Shown: positions 19,584 through 27,145 of the stretch, piece after piece
How positions within the stretch are numbered: the stretch's first letter is position 1
Layout of the letters: every line of letters starts with the position of its first letter
Origin: Microbacterium hydrocarbonoxydans
GTDB taxonomy: Bacteria; Actinomycetota; Actinomycetes; Actinomycetales; Microbacteriaceae
DNA: 64,000 nt
Reading direction: 5' to 3'
Assembly: GCF_000956475.1 (NCBI RefSeq)
Contig: NZ_JYJB01000010.1
Coordinates: 744,001-808,000 of the forward strand
Position numbers and translations under genes: made by a program
Notes under the pieces: model-generated
What the model was told of the DNA's origin: nothing
Seen by the model: only the letters and a program-made list of their open reading frames with translations
Databases searched by the model: none

Positions 19584-19643
19584 ATGCGACGCCGCCACCC
19601 AGGCAGCGCGAGAACCGGAGGTCATCATGCCCGTCACCAGTGA
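19584..19643 (+). CDS. Possible leaderless 19-codon leader peptide of the OsmC gene
   Basis: TAGGCT (19571-19576) is followed after seven bases by an ATG opening a 19-codon frame rich in Arg and His (starts MRRRHPGSARTGG). Its TGA lies 14 bp inside the OsmC gene in another frame, so ribosomes would pass the OsmC start. Promoter spacing equals that of the leaderless genes in this window. Translation is not proven. Confidence 0.35.
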   Translation: MRRRHPGSARTGGHHARHQ

Positions 19644-20052
19644 AGCCAACAGCACCTGGACCGGATCGCTCACCGAAGGATCCGGCACGGTAGCCTTCGC
19701 GTCGTCCAACCTCGGCACTTTCCCCATCGACTGGAAGGCCCGCAGCGAAGGCAGCAGCACCACGACTACTCCTGAGGAGCTCATCGCGGCAGCGCACTCC
19801 GCATGCTTCAGCATGGCGCTCTCGCACGCCCTGGCCGAGAACGGGACTCCTCCCGAGCGTGTGAACACCAGCGCGTCGGTGACCTTCAAGCCGGGCACCG
19901 GCATCACCGGCAGCCACCTGAACGTGAACGCGGTGGTTCCGGGCCTGACTCCCGAGAAGTTCCAGGAGATCGCCGACGGCGCGAAGACCGGCTGCCCCGT
20001 GTCTCAGGCGCTCGCGGGAATCGAGATCACGCTCGAGGCCACGCTCGCCTGA
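19627..20052 (+). CDS. OsmC/Ohr-family peroxiredoxin-like protein
   Basis: 141-residue OsmC-type hydroperoxide reductase. The first reactive cysteine is in AAAHSACFSMALSHAL and the second in AKTGCPVSQAL, the two-cysteine arrangement of the family. The N-terminus SEANSTWTGSLTEGSGTV matches OsmC rather than Ohr. It detoxifies organic peroxides with small thiols or lipoylated proteins as reductant. ATG 19627 follows a GGAGG site. The nearby thioredoxin and DUF4395 genes make a redox cluster. Confidence 0.9.
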   Translation: MPVTSEANSTWTGSLTEGSGTVAFASSNLGTFPIDWKARSEGSSTTTTPEELIAAAHSACFSMALSHALAENGTPPERVNTSASVTFKPGTGITGSHLNVNAVVPGLTPEKFQEIADGAKTGCPVSQALAGIEITLEATLA

Positions 20053-20490
20053 TCAGACTCTGGAGAGGCGGATCGCCTCGCGGATGCTGGCGCGGGCGTC
20101 TTTGCGGCGCCCCGCCGCATCCTGCACAACCCCCAGCCTGTAGCGCGCACGCCAGTCGGCGGGCTCTGCGTCGGCTGCAGCGAGATAGCGGGCGACCAGC
20201 GGGTCGGCATCGGCCCTGGCTATCCGACCGCTGGGTGTGAGCTCGGTCTCCACCGGCGGCATCCCGCCCTCCGCATCGAGCGTCCGGCCGAGGCGATCGG
20301 CTGCGAACCCGAACTGCATCTCTCTGATCAGCGCCCAGGCGCCGAGCGGCGCAAGCACGATCAGCGCGACGCCCATGCCGATCGACACCGGCGTGCCGAC
20401 GGCGAGGAACATGACCGCCAGCCAGACGGCCACGACCAGGTAGACCAGCAGAGCAGCACCCATCAGGGCGACGCCGATGCGCGACATCAC
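20053..20490 (-). CDS. Small membrane protein with C-terminal TPR-like segment
   Basis: 145 residues with two membrane helices (about 5-30 and 35-58) and a cytosolic region ending in a single TPR-like repeat (YLAAADAEPADWRARYRLGV then DARASIREAIRLS). No function can be assigned. GTG 20490 overlaps the dapB stop as GTGA; the adjacent ATG 20487 is an equally good start. It is co-transcribed with dapB in a conserved actinobacterial pair. It ends immediately next to the convergent OsmC gene with no intergenic base. Confidence 0.7.
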   Translation of the reverse strand: MMSRIGVALMGAALLVYLVVAVWLAVMFLAVGTPVSIGMGVALIVLAPLGAWALIREMQFGFAADRLGRTLDAEGGMPPVETELTPSGRIARADADPLVARYLAAADAEPADWRARYRLGVVQDAAGRRKDARASIREAIRLSRV

Positions 20491-21227
20491 GAGCGGATGC
20501 CGATGTCGATCATGTTCTCGAGCCCCACGACCACGCCTTCGGCGCTCCGCGCGAACGGGAGGGCAAGGCGGATGCCGGGAGCGTAGGCCTTGGCGGGCTC
20601 CACCGTGTCGTGGGTGAAGATCAGCGACTCGCCGGGCCCTGACAGGATGACCTCCTGTCTGGCGACGACACCAGGGCGGCGCAGCGAATGGATGGGCACG
20701 CTGCCGACCTGCTGTCCGCGCGCACGCTGATCGGCATGCGGGGCGCTGACGGGCCCCTGCTCGGCTCGCGCCGCGGCGATGAGCTCGGCCGTGCGCACCG
20801 CTGTTCCGCTGGGCGAGTCGATCTTCGACTCGTGATGCGCCTCGATGATCTCGGCGGAGCCGAAGAACGGAGCCGCTGCGGCGGCGAGGGCGGTGCCCAG
20901 CACCGAGCCGAGCGAGAAGTTCGGGATGAAGACTGCTCCTGTGCCCGCCGCGTCGACGAGCGGACGCACGAGCGCGATGCGCTCGGCCGACCAGCCGGAG
21001 GTCGCGACGAGGACGTTGATGCCCCGCTCGACAGCCGTCCGCACGACGTCGATGCTGATCTGCGGTGTCGACGCGTCGACGACCAGGTCGGCGCCGTCCA
21101 TCTCGGAGAGATCGCTGGATGACGTCAGCACACGGCTCACCTCGAACCCGTCGAGCTCGTCGATCACGGCATGGATGATCGTCCCGAGCTTGCCGGTACC
21201 GCCGACCAGGGCAACGCGCGTTGTCAT
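20487..21227 (-). CDS. dapB: 4-hydroxy-tetrahydrodipicolinate reductase
   Basis: Second committed step of DAP/lysine synthesis, NAD(P)H dependent. The 246-residue protein has the nucleotide-binding start VALVGGTGKLG, the substrate motif IIEAHHESKIDSPSGTA (HHxxKxDxPSGTA), and the C-terminal tetramer region. A TAGACT -10 (21234-21239) six bases before the ATG predicts a leaderless mRNA. Confidence 0.96.
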   Translation of the reverse strand: MTTRVALVGGTGKLGTIIHAVIDELDGFEVSRVLTSSSDLSEMDGADLVVDASTPQISIDVVRTAVERGINVLVATSGWSAERIALVRPLVDAAGTGAVFIPNFSLGSVLGTALAAAAAPFFGSAEIIEAHHESKIDSPSGTAVRTAELIAAARAEQGPVSAPHADQRARGQQVGSVPIHSLRRPGVVARQEVILSGPGESLIFTHDTVEPAKAYAPGIRLALPFARSAEGVVVGLENMIDIGIRS

Positions 21228-21258
21228 GGAACCAGTCTATTTCGCGCGCGGCAACCGG

Positions 21259-21861
21259 TCAGACCGGCATGCCGTCGGGGATGCCGGTGCGCAGCTCGAC
21301 GGGCAGATGACCGGTGTCGTTGTGCGTGAGCAGCGTCCAGGGTCGCCCCTGCTTCTGCGCGATGACAGTGAGTCCGCAGTGGGCCTGGTTCAGGGTCATC
21401 CAGCGCCACTCCGGAGCGCCGAGCACCTCACGCACGAACCAGGAGATCACGAAGTTGTGAGTGATGAGCACCTCGTGCACGTCGCCGGTCTTGCGCACGA
21501 GGAACTCGTTGACGGCGTCGGCCATCTGCGCGCGACCCGCCTCGATCTCGGCATCCGTCACGGCCCCGAAGAAGGGCTCGAAGACGGCCGGGGTCTCTTC
21601 GGTCATGCCGGTCGGCACGCAATCGAAGAGCAGCGCGGTCGGCTCAGGGTCGACCGAGGGAAGTCGCGCGGCGATCGCTCGAGCGGTCTCGTTGGCCCGC
21701 AGCAGCGGCGAGTGCCAGACCGCATCGAGCGGAAGTCCCGACAGGCGGTCGGCGATCAGCTCTGCCTGGCGCTGCCCTCGAGGCGACAAGGGGCCGTCGG
21801 CGAGACCGTGCTCGGCGTCTTGATGTTCACCATGTCTGACCAGATATATGTAATGCGTCAC
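21259..21861 (-). CDS. Histidine phosphatase family protein
   Basis: 200-residue member of the phosphoglycerate-mutase-like superfamily. The RHGE phosphohistidine motif is at residues 9-12 (LVRHGEHQD), and the second histidine is in VLITHNFVISWFV. A phosphatase role on a small phosphoester or phosphoprotein is likely; the substrate is not inferable. Start GTG 21861 gives MTHYIYLVRHGE, the expected distance to the motif. It lies 31 bp from dapB in the same direction. Confidence 0.85.
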   Translation of the reverse strand: MTHYIYLVRHGEHQDAEHGLADGPLSPRGQRQAELIADRLSGLPLDAVWHSPLLRANETARAIAARLPSVDPEPTALLFDCVPTGMTEETPAVFEPFFGAVTDAEIEAGRAQMADAVNEFLVRKTGDVHEVLITHNFVISWFVREVLGAPEWRWMTLNQAHCGLTVIAQKQGRPWTLLTHNDTGHLPVELRTGIPDGMPV

Positions 21862-21940
21862 AACTCGCTCGCTTCATCGCCAGCATCCGCCGGGCTTCAC
21901 TCCACCATATGCCAGGTATGTGACAGACGCGTGACGACGC

Positions 21941-22969
21941 TCAGATGCCCGCGCGAGTGAGGTCGGCGAGCTGCGCGCGTGACAGCGTGACGCCTGCACC
22001 CTGCATGAGCTCGTCGACGTGGTCGGTCGCGAAGGTGTTCACGATCGGGGCGGCGATCGTGCGCTGCGCCAGCAGCCACGCGATGGATACGGCGGCCACC
22101 GGGACCGAGAGGTCGGTCGCGACCTGGTCGAGCGCCCGGAGGATCTTGATGCCTCGCCGGTTCAGGTGGCTGCGCAGCTGCTCGCCGCGCACACCCTGGG
22201 CAGCCAGCGCCTTGCTGCGGTGCCGGCCGGAGAGGAAGCCGTGCTCCAGCGCGTGCGACGGCGTGACCGCGAGGTTCTGAGCACCGGCGACGAGTCGCAG
22301 ATCGCCCTCGAAAGGCTGACGCCTGATGAGGTTGTACGGCGCATCGATCACCTCGATGCGCGGATAGCCGGCCGAGGCGAGGATTCGTGCCTCGACGAGG
22401 CGCTCCGGCGTGAAGCCGAACGCTCCGACCGTCGTGATCTTGCCTGCCTCGACAAGCCACTCGACCGTGGCGAGGGTGTCTTCGAGATTCGTCGTCGCAT
22501 CGAGCGTCGCGTCGAGGTAGAGGACATCGATGCGCTCGACTCCCAGACGGGTGAGCGAGCCCTCGACGGCGCGCACGAGGTTCACGGAGCCGAGCCCGGG
22601 GTTGTCGGCGTGTGCGCCGATGCGCACGCTCAGCAGTGTGCGGTCGCGGTGACCGCGCGAACGCAGCCACTGACCGATGATGTGCTCGCTGCGTCCTCCG
22701 GAGAACCCGTCGGCCGTGTGGATCGCGTTGCCGCCGAACTCGACGTACCTGTCGAGAATGCCGTGGCTCGTCTCGAGGTCGACGTTCCAGCCGAACTCGG
22801 CAGCGCCCAGCATGAGCGGGAACGTGTCGAAGCCGGTCTCGCCCAGCGGCACGCGGACGCTCTCGCCGACGCCCGCGCCGACGATCGGGATGGGAGCGGA
22901 CGGATGCTCGGCCCCGTCCAGCGTACGCTCGGCTGACGCTCCTGCGCCTACGCTGAACAACCGCATCAT
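21941..22969 (-). CDS. Aldo/keto reductase
   Basis: 342-residue TIM-barrel oxidoreductase of the AKR superfamily. Visible features are FGGNAIHTADGFSGGRSEHI (catalytic Asp/Tyr region equivalent), the RLGVERIDVLYLDA strand, and late AAVSIAWLLAQRTIAAPIV for NADPH. The usual catalytic tyrosine of D-x-A-x-x-Y-G is replaced by Phe in TADGFSGG, so activity may be altered. ATG 22969 is chosen for its GGGGGTGA upstream; GTG 23011 in frame is an alternative. Confidence 0.8.
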   Translation of the reverse strand: MMRLFSVGAGASAERTLDGAEHPSAPIPIVGAGVGESVRVPLGETGFDTFPLMLGAAEFGWNVDLETSHGILDRYVEFGGNAIHTADGFSGGRSEHIIGQWLRSRGHRDRTLLSVRIGAHADNPGLGSVNLVRAVEGSLTRLGVERIDVLYLDATLDATTNLEDTLATVEWLVEAGKITTVGAFGFTPERLVEARILASAGYPRIEVIDAPYNLIRRQPFEGDLRLVAGAQNLAVTPSHALEHGFLSGRHRSKALAAQGVRGEQLRSHLNRRGIKILRALDQVATDLSVPVAAVSIAWLLAQRTIAAPIVNTFATDHVDELMQGAGVTLSRAQLADLTRAGI

Positions 22970-23125
22970 TCTCACCCCCGCATCCACCGGTGCGTTCCGA
23001 TCTTGCGTCACTGCTGCCTGTGCACCCCCCGGTGCGTACTTCGAGGGTATGCGAGAACGGCGTTCCCTCTGACCAATCCGGGGAACGGCGCGGAAACACC
23101 GTATAACGTTTTGATCACATCGAAT

Positions 23126-23170
23126 ACGACAGAACCCGGACCTCGCTCGGCGAGGCCCGGGTTCTGTCGT
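23126..23170 (-). terminator. pnp terminator hairpin
   Basis: Perfect 14-bp inverted repeat (23126-23139 with 23157-23170) plus an inner 5-bp helix (23141-23145 with 23151-23155), 12 bp past the pnp stop. GC-rich stem with weak U-run; it separates pnp from the aldo/keto reductase. Confidence 0.8.
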
Positions 23171-23181
23171 GCGAGCGGTGC

Positions 23182-25464
23182 TTACTCGGCTGCGGCGTCC
23201 TCCGCAGGAGCAGCCTCGGCGTCGGCTGCCGGAGCGTCGTCGAGCACGGGCTCGAGCGACAGCTTGCCGCGGTCGTCGATCTTCGTGATCTTCACGAGGA
23301 TCTTCTGACCGACCGAGAGGACGTCTTCGACGTTCTCGACGCGCTTGCCACCGGCGAGCTTGCGCACCTCGGTGACGTGCAGCAGGCCGTCCTTGCCCGG
23401 AAGCAGCGAGATGAAGGCGCCGAACGTGGCGATCTTCACGACGGTTCCGAGGAACTGCTCGCCGACCTCGGGGTTGGTCGGGTTGGCGATCGCGTTGACC
23501 TGGGCGCGGGCGGCCTCGGCCGAGGGGCCGTCGGTCGCGCCGATGTAGACGGTGCCGTCCTCCTCGATGGAGATCTGCGCGCCGGTCTCGTCCTGGATCG
23601 CGTTGATCGTCTTGCCCTTCGGGCCGATCAGCTCGCCGATCTTGTCGACGGGGATCTGGACGCTGATGACGCGAGGCGCGGTGGGCGCCATCTCGTCCGG
23701 GGCGTCGATCGCCGAGTTCAGGACGTTGAGGATCGTCAGACGAGCCTCACGAGCCTGGGTCAGGGCGCCGGCCAGCACCGATGAGGGGATGCCGTCGAGC
23801 TTCGTGTCGAGCTGGATCGCCGTCACGAACTCGCTCGTGCCCGCGACCTTGAAGTCCATGTCGCCGAGAGCATCCTCAGCACCCAGGATGTCGGTCAGCG
23901 CCGCGTAGCGGGTCTCACCATCGACCTCGTCGGAGACGAGGCCCATCGCGATGCCGGCCACGGGAGCACGCAGCGGCACACCCGCGTTCAGCAGCGACAG
24001 GGTCGACGCGCAGACGGAGCCCATCGAGGTCGAGCCGTTGGAGCTCAGCGCCTCGGAGACCTGACGGATCGCGTAGGGGAACTCCTCGCGGCTCGGCAGA
24101 ACCGGGACGAGCGCACGCTCGGCGAGGAAGCCGTGCCCGATCTCGCGACGCTTCGGCGAGCCCACGCGGCCGGTCTCACCGGTCGAGTACGGCGGGAAGT
24201 TGTAGTGGTGCATGTAGCGCTTGCTCGTCGTCGGGGACAGCGAGTCGATCTGCTGCTCCATCTTGAGCATGTTCAGCGTGGTGACGCCCAGGATCTGGGT
24301 CTCGCCGCGCTGGAAGATCGCGGAGCCGTGCACGCGCGGGATGACCTGCACCTCGGCGTCGAGCGGACGGATGTCCGCCAGACCACGACCGTCGATGCGG
24401 GACCCCTCGGTGAGGATGCGTCCGCGGACGATGCGCTTCGTGACCGACTTGTAGGCGGCAGAGAACTCCGCGAGAGCCGACTCGGGCAGCGTGCCCGCCT
24501 CGACGGCCGCAGCCAGCTCGCCCTTGACGCGGTCCTTGATCGCGTCGTCGGCGTTCTGACGCTCTGCCTTGTCGGCGATCTGGTACACGTCGGTGAGCTC
24601 GGCGAACGCGCGCTCCGAGACGAAGTCGAGCACCTCGGGGGCGTACGGCGGGAAGACCGGGTAGACGCCCGGCTCCTTCGACGCGGTGGCGGCGAGCTCG
24701 GCCTGAGCCTTGACGAGCTGAGCGATGAAGGGCTTCGATGCCTCGAGTCCCTGAGCGACGATCTCCTCGTTCGGCTTGGTGGCGCCGGCCTTGATGAGGT
24801 TCCAGCTGCCCTCGGTCGCCTCGGCCTCGACCATCATGATCGCGACATCCTCGGAGCCGTCGGCCTTCGTGACGACACGACCGGCGACGATCAGGTCGAA
24901 CACCGCCTCCGAGACCTGCTCGGCGGTCGGGAACGCGACCCACTGGTCGGCGTGCTCGCCCTGACCGGGGATGAATGCCAGGCGCACACCGGCGACGGGG
25001 CCGGAGAACGGAAGACCCGAGATCTGGGTAGACGCGGACGCGGCGTTGATGGCCAGCGCGTCGTAGAACTCGCCCGGTGCGATCGAGAGCACCGTGATGA
25101 CGATCTGGACCTCGTTGCGCAGGCCGTCGACGAAGGACGGACGCAGCGGACGGTCGATCAGACGGCAGACCAGGATGGCCTCGGTCGACGGGCGTCCCTC
25201 ACGACGGAAGAACGAGCCGGGGATCTTGCCGGCGGCGTAGGAGCGCTCCTCGACGTCGACCGTCAGCGGGAAGAAGTCGAAGCCCTCACGCGGGTGCTTG
25301 CCTGCGCTGGTGGCCGAGAGGAGCATGGTCTCGCCGTCGAGGTACGCGGCGACTGCGCCCTGAGCCTGCTGCGCGAGGCGGCCGGTCTCGAAGCGGATGG
25401 TGCGGGTGCCGAAGCGGCCGTTGTCGAGAACGGCCTCGGTGGCGGTGATTTCAGGACCTTCCAA
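23182..25464 (-). CDS. pnp: Polyribonucleotide nucleotidyltransferase (PNPase)
   Basis: Phosphorolytic 3'-5' exoribonuclease of the degradosome. The 760 residues include two RNase PH domains ([14 protein letters not shown] in the first, [16 protein letters not shown] in the second), a KH domain ([20 protein letters not shown]) and an S1 domain ([20 protein letters not shown]). The tail is acidic and Ala-rich. The start is TTG 25464 with a strong AAGGAGAG site; no better ATG is available. A leader of about 230 nt is likely. Confidence 0.97.
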   Translation of the reverse strand: MEGPEITATEAVLDNGRFGTRTIRFETGRLAQQAQGAVAAYLDGETMLLSATSAGKHPREGFDFFPLTVDVEERSYAAGKIPGSFFRREGRPSTEAILVCRLIDRPLRPSFVDGLRNEVQIVITVLSIAPGEFYDALAINAASASTQISGLPFSGPVAGVRLAFIPGQGEHADQWVAFPTAEQVSEAVFDLIVAGRVVTKADGSEDVAIMMVEAEATEGSWNLIKAGATKPNEEIVAQGLEASKPFIAQLVKAQAELAATASKEPGVYPVFPPYAPEVLDFVSERAFAELTDVYQIADKAERQNADDAIKDRVKGELAAAVEAGTLPESALAEFSAAYKSVTKRIVRGRILTEGSRIDGRGLADIRPLDAEVQVIPRVHGSAIFQRGETQILGVTTLNMLKMEQQIDSLSPTTSKRYMHHYNFPPYSTGETGRVGSPKRREIGHGFLAERALVPVLPSREEFPYAIRQVSEALSSNGSTSMGSVCASTLSLLNAGVPLRAPVAGIAMGLVSDEVDGETRYAALTDILGAEDALGDMDFKVAGTSEFVTAIQLDTKLDGIPSSVLAGALTQAREARLTILNVLNSAIDAPDEMAPTAPRVISVQIPVDKIGELIGPKGKTINAIQDETGAQISIEEDGTVYIGATDGPSAEAARAQVNAIANPTNPEVGEQFLGTVVKIATFGAFISLLPGKDGLLHVTEVRKLAGGKRVENVEDVLSVGQKILVKITKIDDRGKLSLEPVLDDAPAADAEAAPAEDAAAE

Positions 25465-25825
25465 GAGGTCTCTCCTTCTTTGTTTAGACTCGCGAATCCG
25501 TATGACGCGCGAGCGTGTTCATGAAGGAGCGGACGTGCGGGGTTCGGGCGCGCGGGCAATCCCGCGAATGTCACCTGCGCTGGCCACCAGTAGAAAGCCA
25601 CCCGACGACCGCCGAGGAACCCACCACAGGGGACCAGCTTCTCCGCCGATCGCTCCATGAGTCGATATGAAGTTGTAGGTCGACGCAGATCGACCCCATC
25701 CAGCCTATCAGCGAGACCGTGGAAAGCCGCCGTGCGCGCACACATCGCGGATCGTCCACGCAGCGGCCACGCTCCGTTCACCTCTCGGATGCCGCACCGT
25801 GGGCGGCATCCGCTCTCCTGTATCC
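25465..25825. promoter_or_regulatory. Intergenic region: long pnp leader and UDP-glucose dehydrogenase upstream region
   Basis: A leftward TAGGCT (25702-25707) is the best -10 for pnp, giving a transcript beginning near 25696. Directly at its 5' end, 25678-25683 pairs with 25690-25695 in a small hairpin, and a second stem lies near 25550-25565. I see no convincing small gene. No clear -10 for the rightward gene is apparent. Confidence 0.4.
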
Positions 25826-27136
25826 ATGCGCATGTCAGTGATCGGCTGCGGCTACCTCGGTGCCGTGCACGCCGCCGCGATGGCCTCGATCGGACACGAC
25901 GTGATCGGCATCGACGTCGACGACAGCAAGGTCCAGGCGCTGTCGGCCGGCACCGCGCCGTTCTTCGAACCGCAGCTGAGCGAGCTCGTGCAGGCCGGTC
26001 TCGCATCGGGCCGGCTGCGATTCAGCACGCGGGCGGCGGATGCGGCAGGAGCGAGCGTGCACTTCCTCGCGGTCGGCACCCCGCAGCTGGCCGGAGGTCA
26101 CTCAGCGGATCTGCGATTCGTCGACGCCGCGGTCGACGCGCTGATCCCTCATCTTCGTCCGGGTGACGTCGTCGCCGGCAAGTCGACCGTGCCGGTCGGC
26201 ACCGCAGCCGGGATCTCGGAGCGGATCGCGGAGACGGGGGCGACGCTCGCCTGGAACCCGGAGTTCCTGCGCGAGGGCTGGGCCGTGCATGACACGATCA
26301 CGCCCGACCGCATCGTGGTCGGGGTGTCGACGGGCGCCTCCGGCGAGCGCGCGAGCGAGACACTCCGCGAGGTCTACCACCACGCGATCGACGCCGGCGC
26401 GCCCTTCCTCGTGACCGACCTGGCGACCGCGGAGCTCGTGAAGGGCGCGGCCAACGCGTTCCTCGCGACGAAGATCTCGTTCATCAATGCGATGGCCGAG
26501 ATCGCCGAGGCCTCCGGCGCCGATGTGACCCTGCTCGCCGATGCTCTCGGACACGACACGCGGATCGGACGCCGCTACCTGGGATCGGGCATCGGGTTCG
26601 GCGGCGGATGCCTGCCCAAGGACATCAGGGCCTTCGCCGCGCGTGCGGAGGAGCTCGGCCGCGGCGAGTCGGTCGGGTTCCTGCACGAGGTGGATGCCAT
26701 CAACCTGCGTCGTCGCGATCGTGCGGTGGAGCTGGTCGTCGACTCTCTGGGAGGGCTGGTGTTCGGCAAGCGCATCGCCGTTCTCGGTGCCGCGTTCAAG
26801 CCGTTCAGCGACGACATCCGGGACTCCCCCGCGCTCGACGTGGCGGTGCGCCTCCGCGGTCTCGGCGCCGATGTGATGGTGACAGATCCTGCAGCGATCG
26901 ACAACGCCAGGGCCGTGCAGCCGCAGCTCGGGTACGAACCCGAGCGGGACGAGGCCCTGCGCGGCGCGGACGCGGTCGTGGTGGTGACCGAGTGGGACGA
27001 GTACCGCAGACAGCTGTCGCCGGAGCATGCGGGCGCCCTGGTCTCGGGTCGCGTGATCATCGACGGTCGCAACTGCCTCGACTCCTCCGCGTGGCGGGCG
27101 GCGGGCTGGGCCTATCACGGCATGGGCCGGCGCTGA
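25826..27136 (+). CDS. UDP-glucose/GDP-mannose dehydrogenase family protein
   Basis: 436-residue NAD-dependent sugar-nucleotide 6-dehydrogenase, probably UDP-glucose 6-dehydrogenase making UDP-glucuronate for surface polysaccharide. Rossmann start MSVIGCGYLGAVHA, NPEFLREGWAVHD, the catalytic cysteine in GIGFGGGCLPKDIR, and the C-terminal domain with GAAFKPFSDDIRDSPALDV are all present. ATG 25826 is used; ATG 25832 is also possible. It ends 9 bp from a convergent glycosyltransferase. Confidence 0.92.
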   Translation: MRMSVIGCGYLGAVHAAAMASIGHDVIGIDVDDSKVQALSAGTAPFFEPQLSELVQAGLASGRLRFSTRAADAAGASVHFLAVGTPQLAGGHSADLRFVDAAVDALIPHLRPGDVVAGKSTVPVGTAAGISERIAETGATLAWNPEFLREGWAVHDTITPDRIVVGVSTGASGERASETLREVYHHAIDAGAPFLVTDLATAELVKGAANAFLATKISFINAMAEIAEASGADVTLLADALGHDTRIGRRYLGSGIGFGGGCLPKDIRAFAARAEELGRGESVGFLHEVDAINLRRRDRAVELVVDSLGGLVFGKRIAVLGAAFKPFSDDIRDSPALDVAVRLRGLGADVMVTDPAAIDNARAVQPQLGYEPERDEALRGADAVVVVTEWDEYRRQLSPEHAGALVSGRVIIDGRNCLDSSAWRAAGWAYHGMGRR

Positions 27137-27145
27137 GCGCCTGAG

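Noticed and set aside
24133..25524. Plus-strand open frame opposite pnp
   Set aside because: pnp is unambiguous on the minus strand and the other frame shows no family features.
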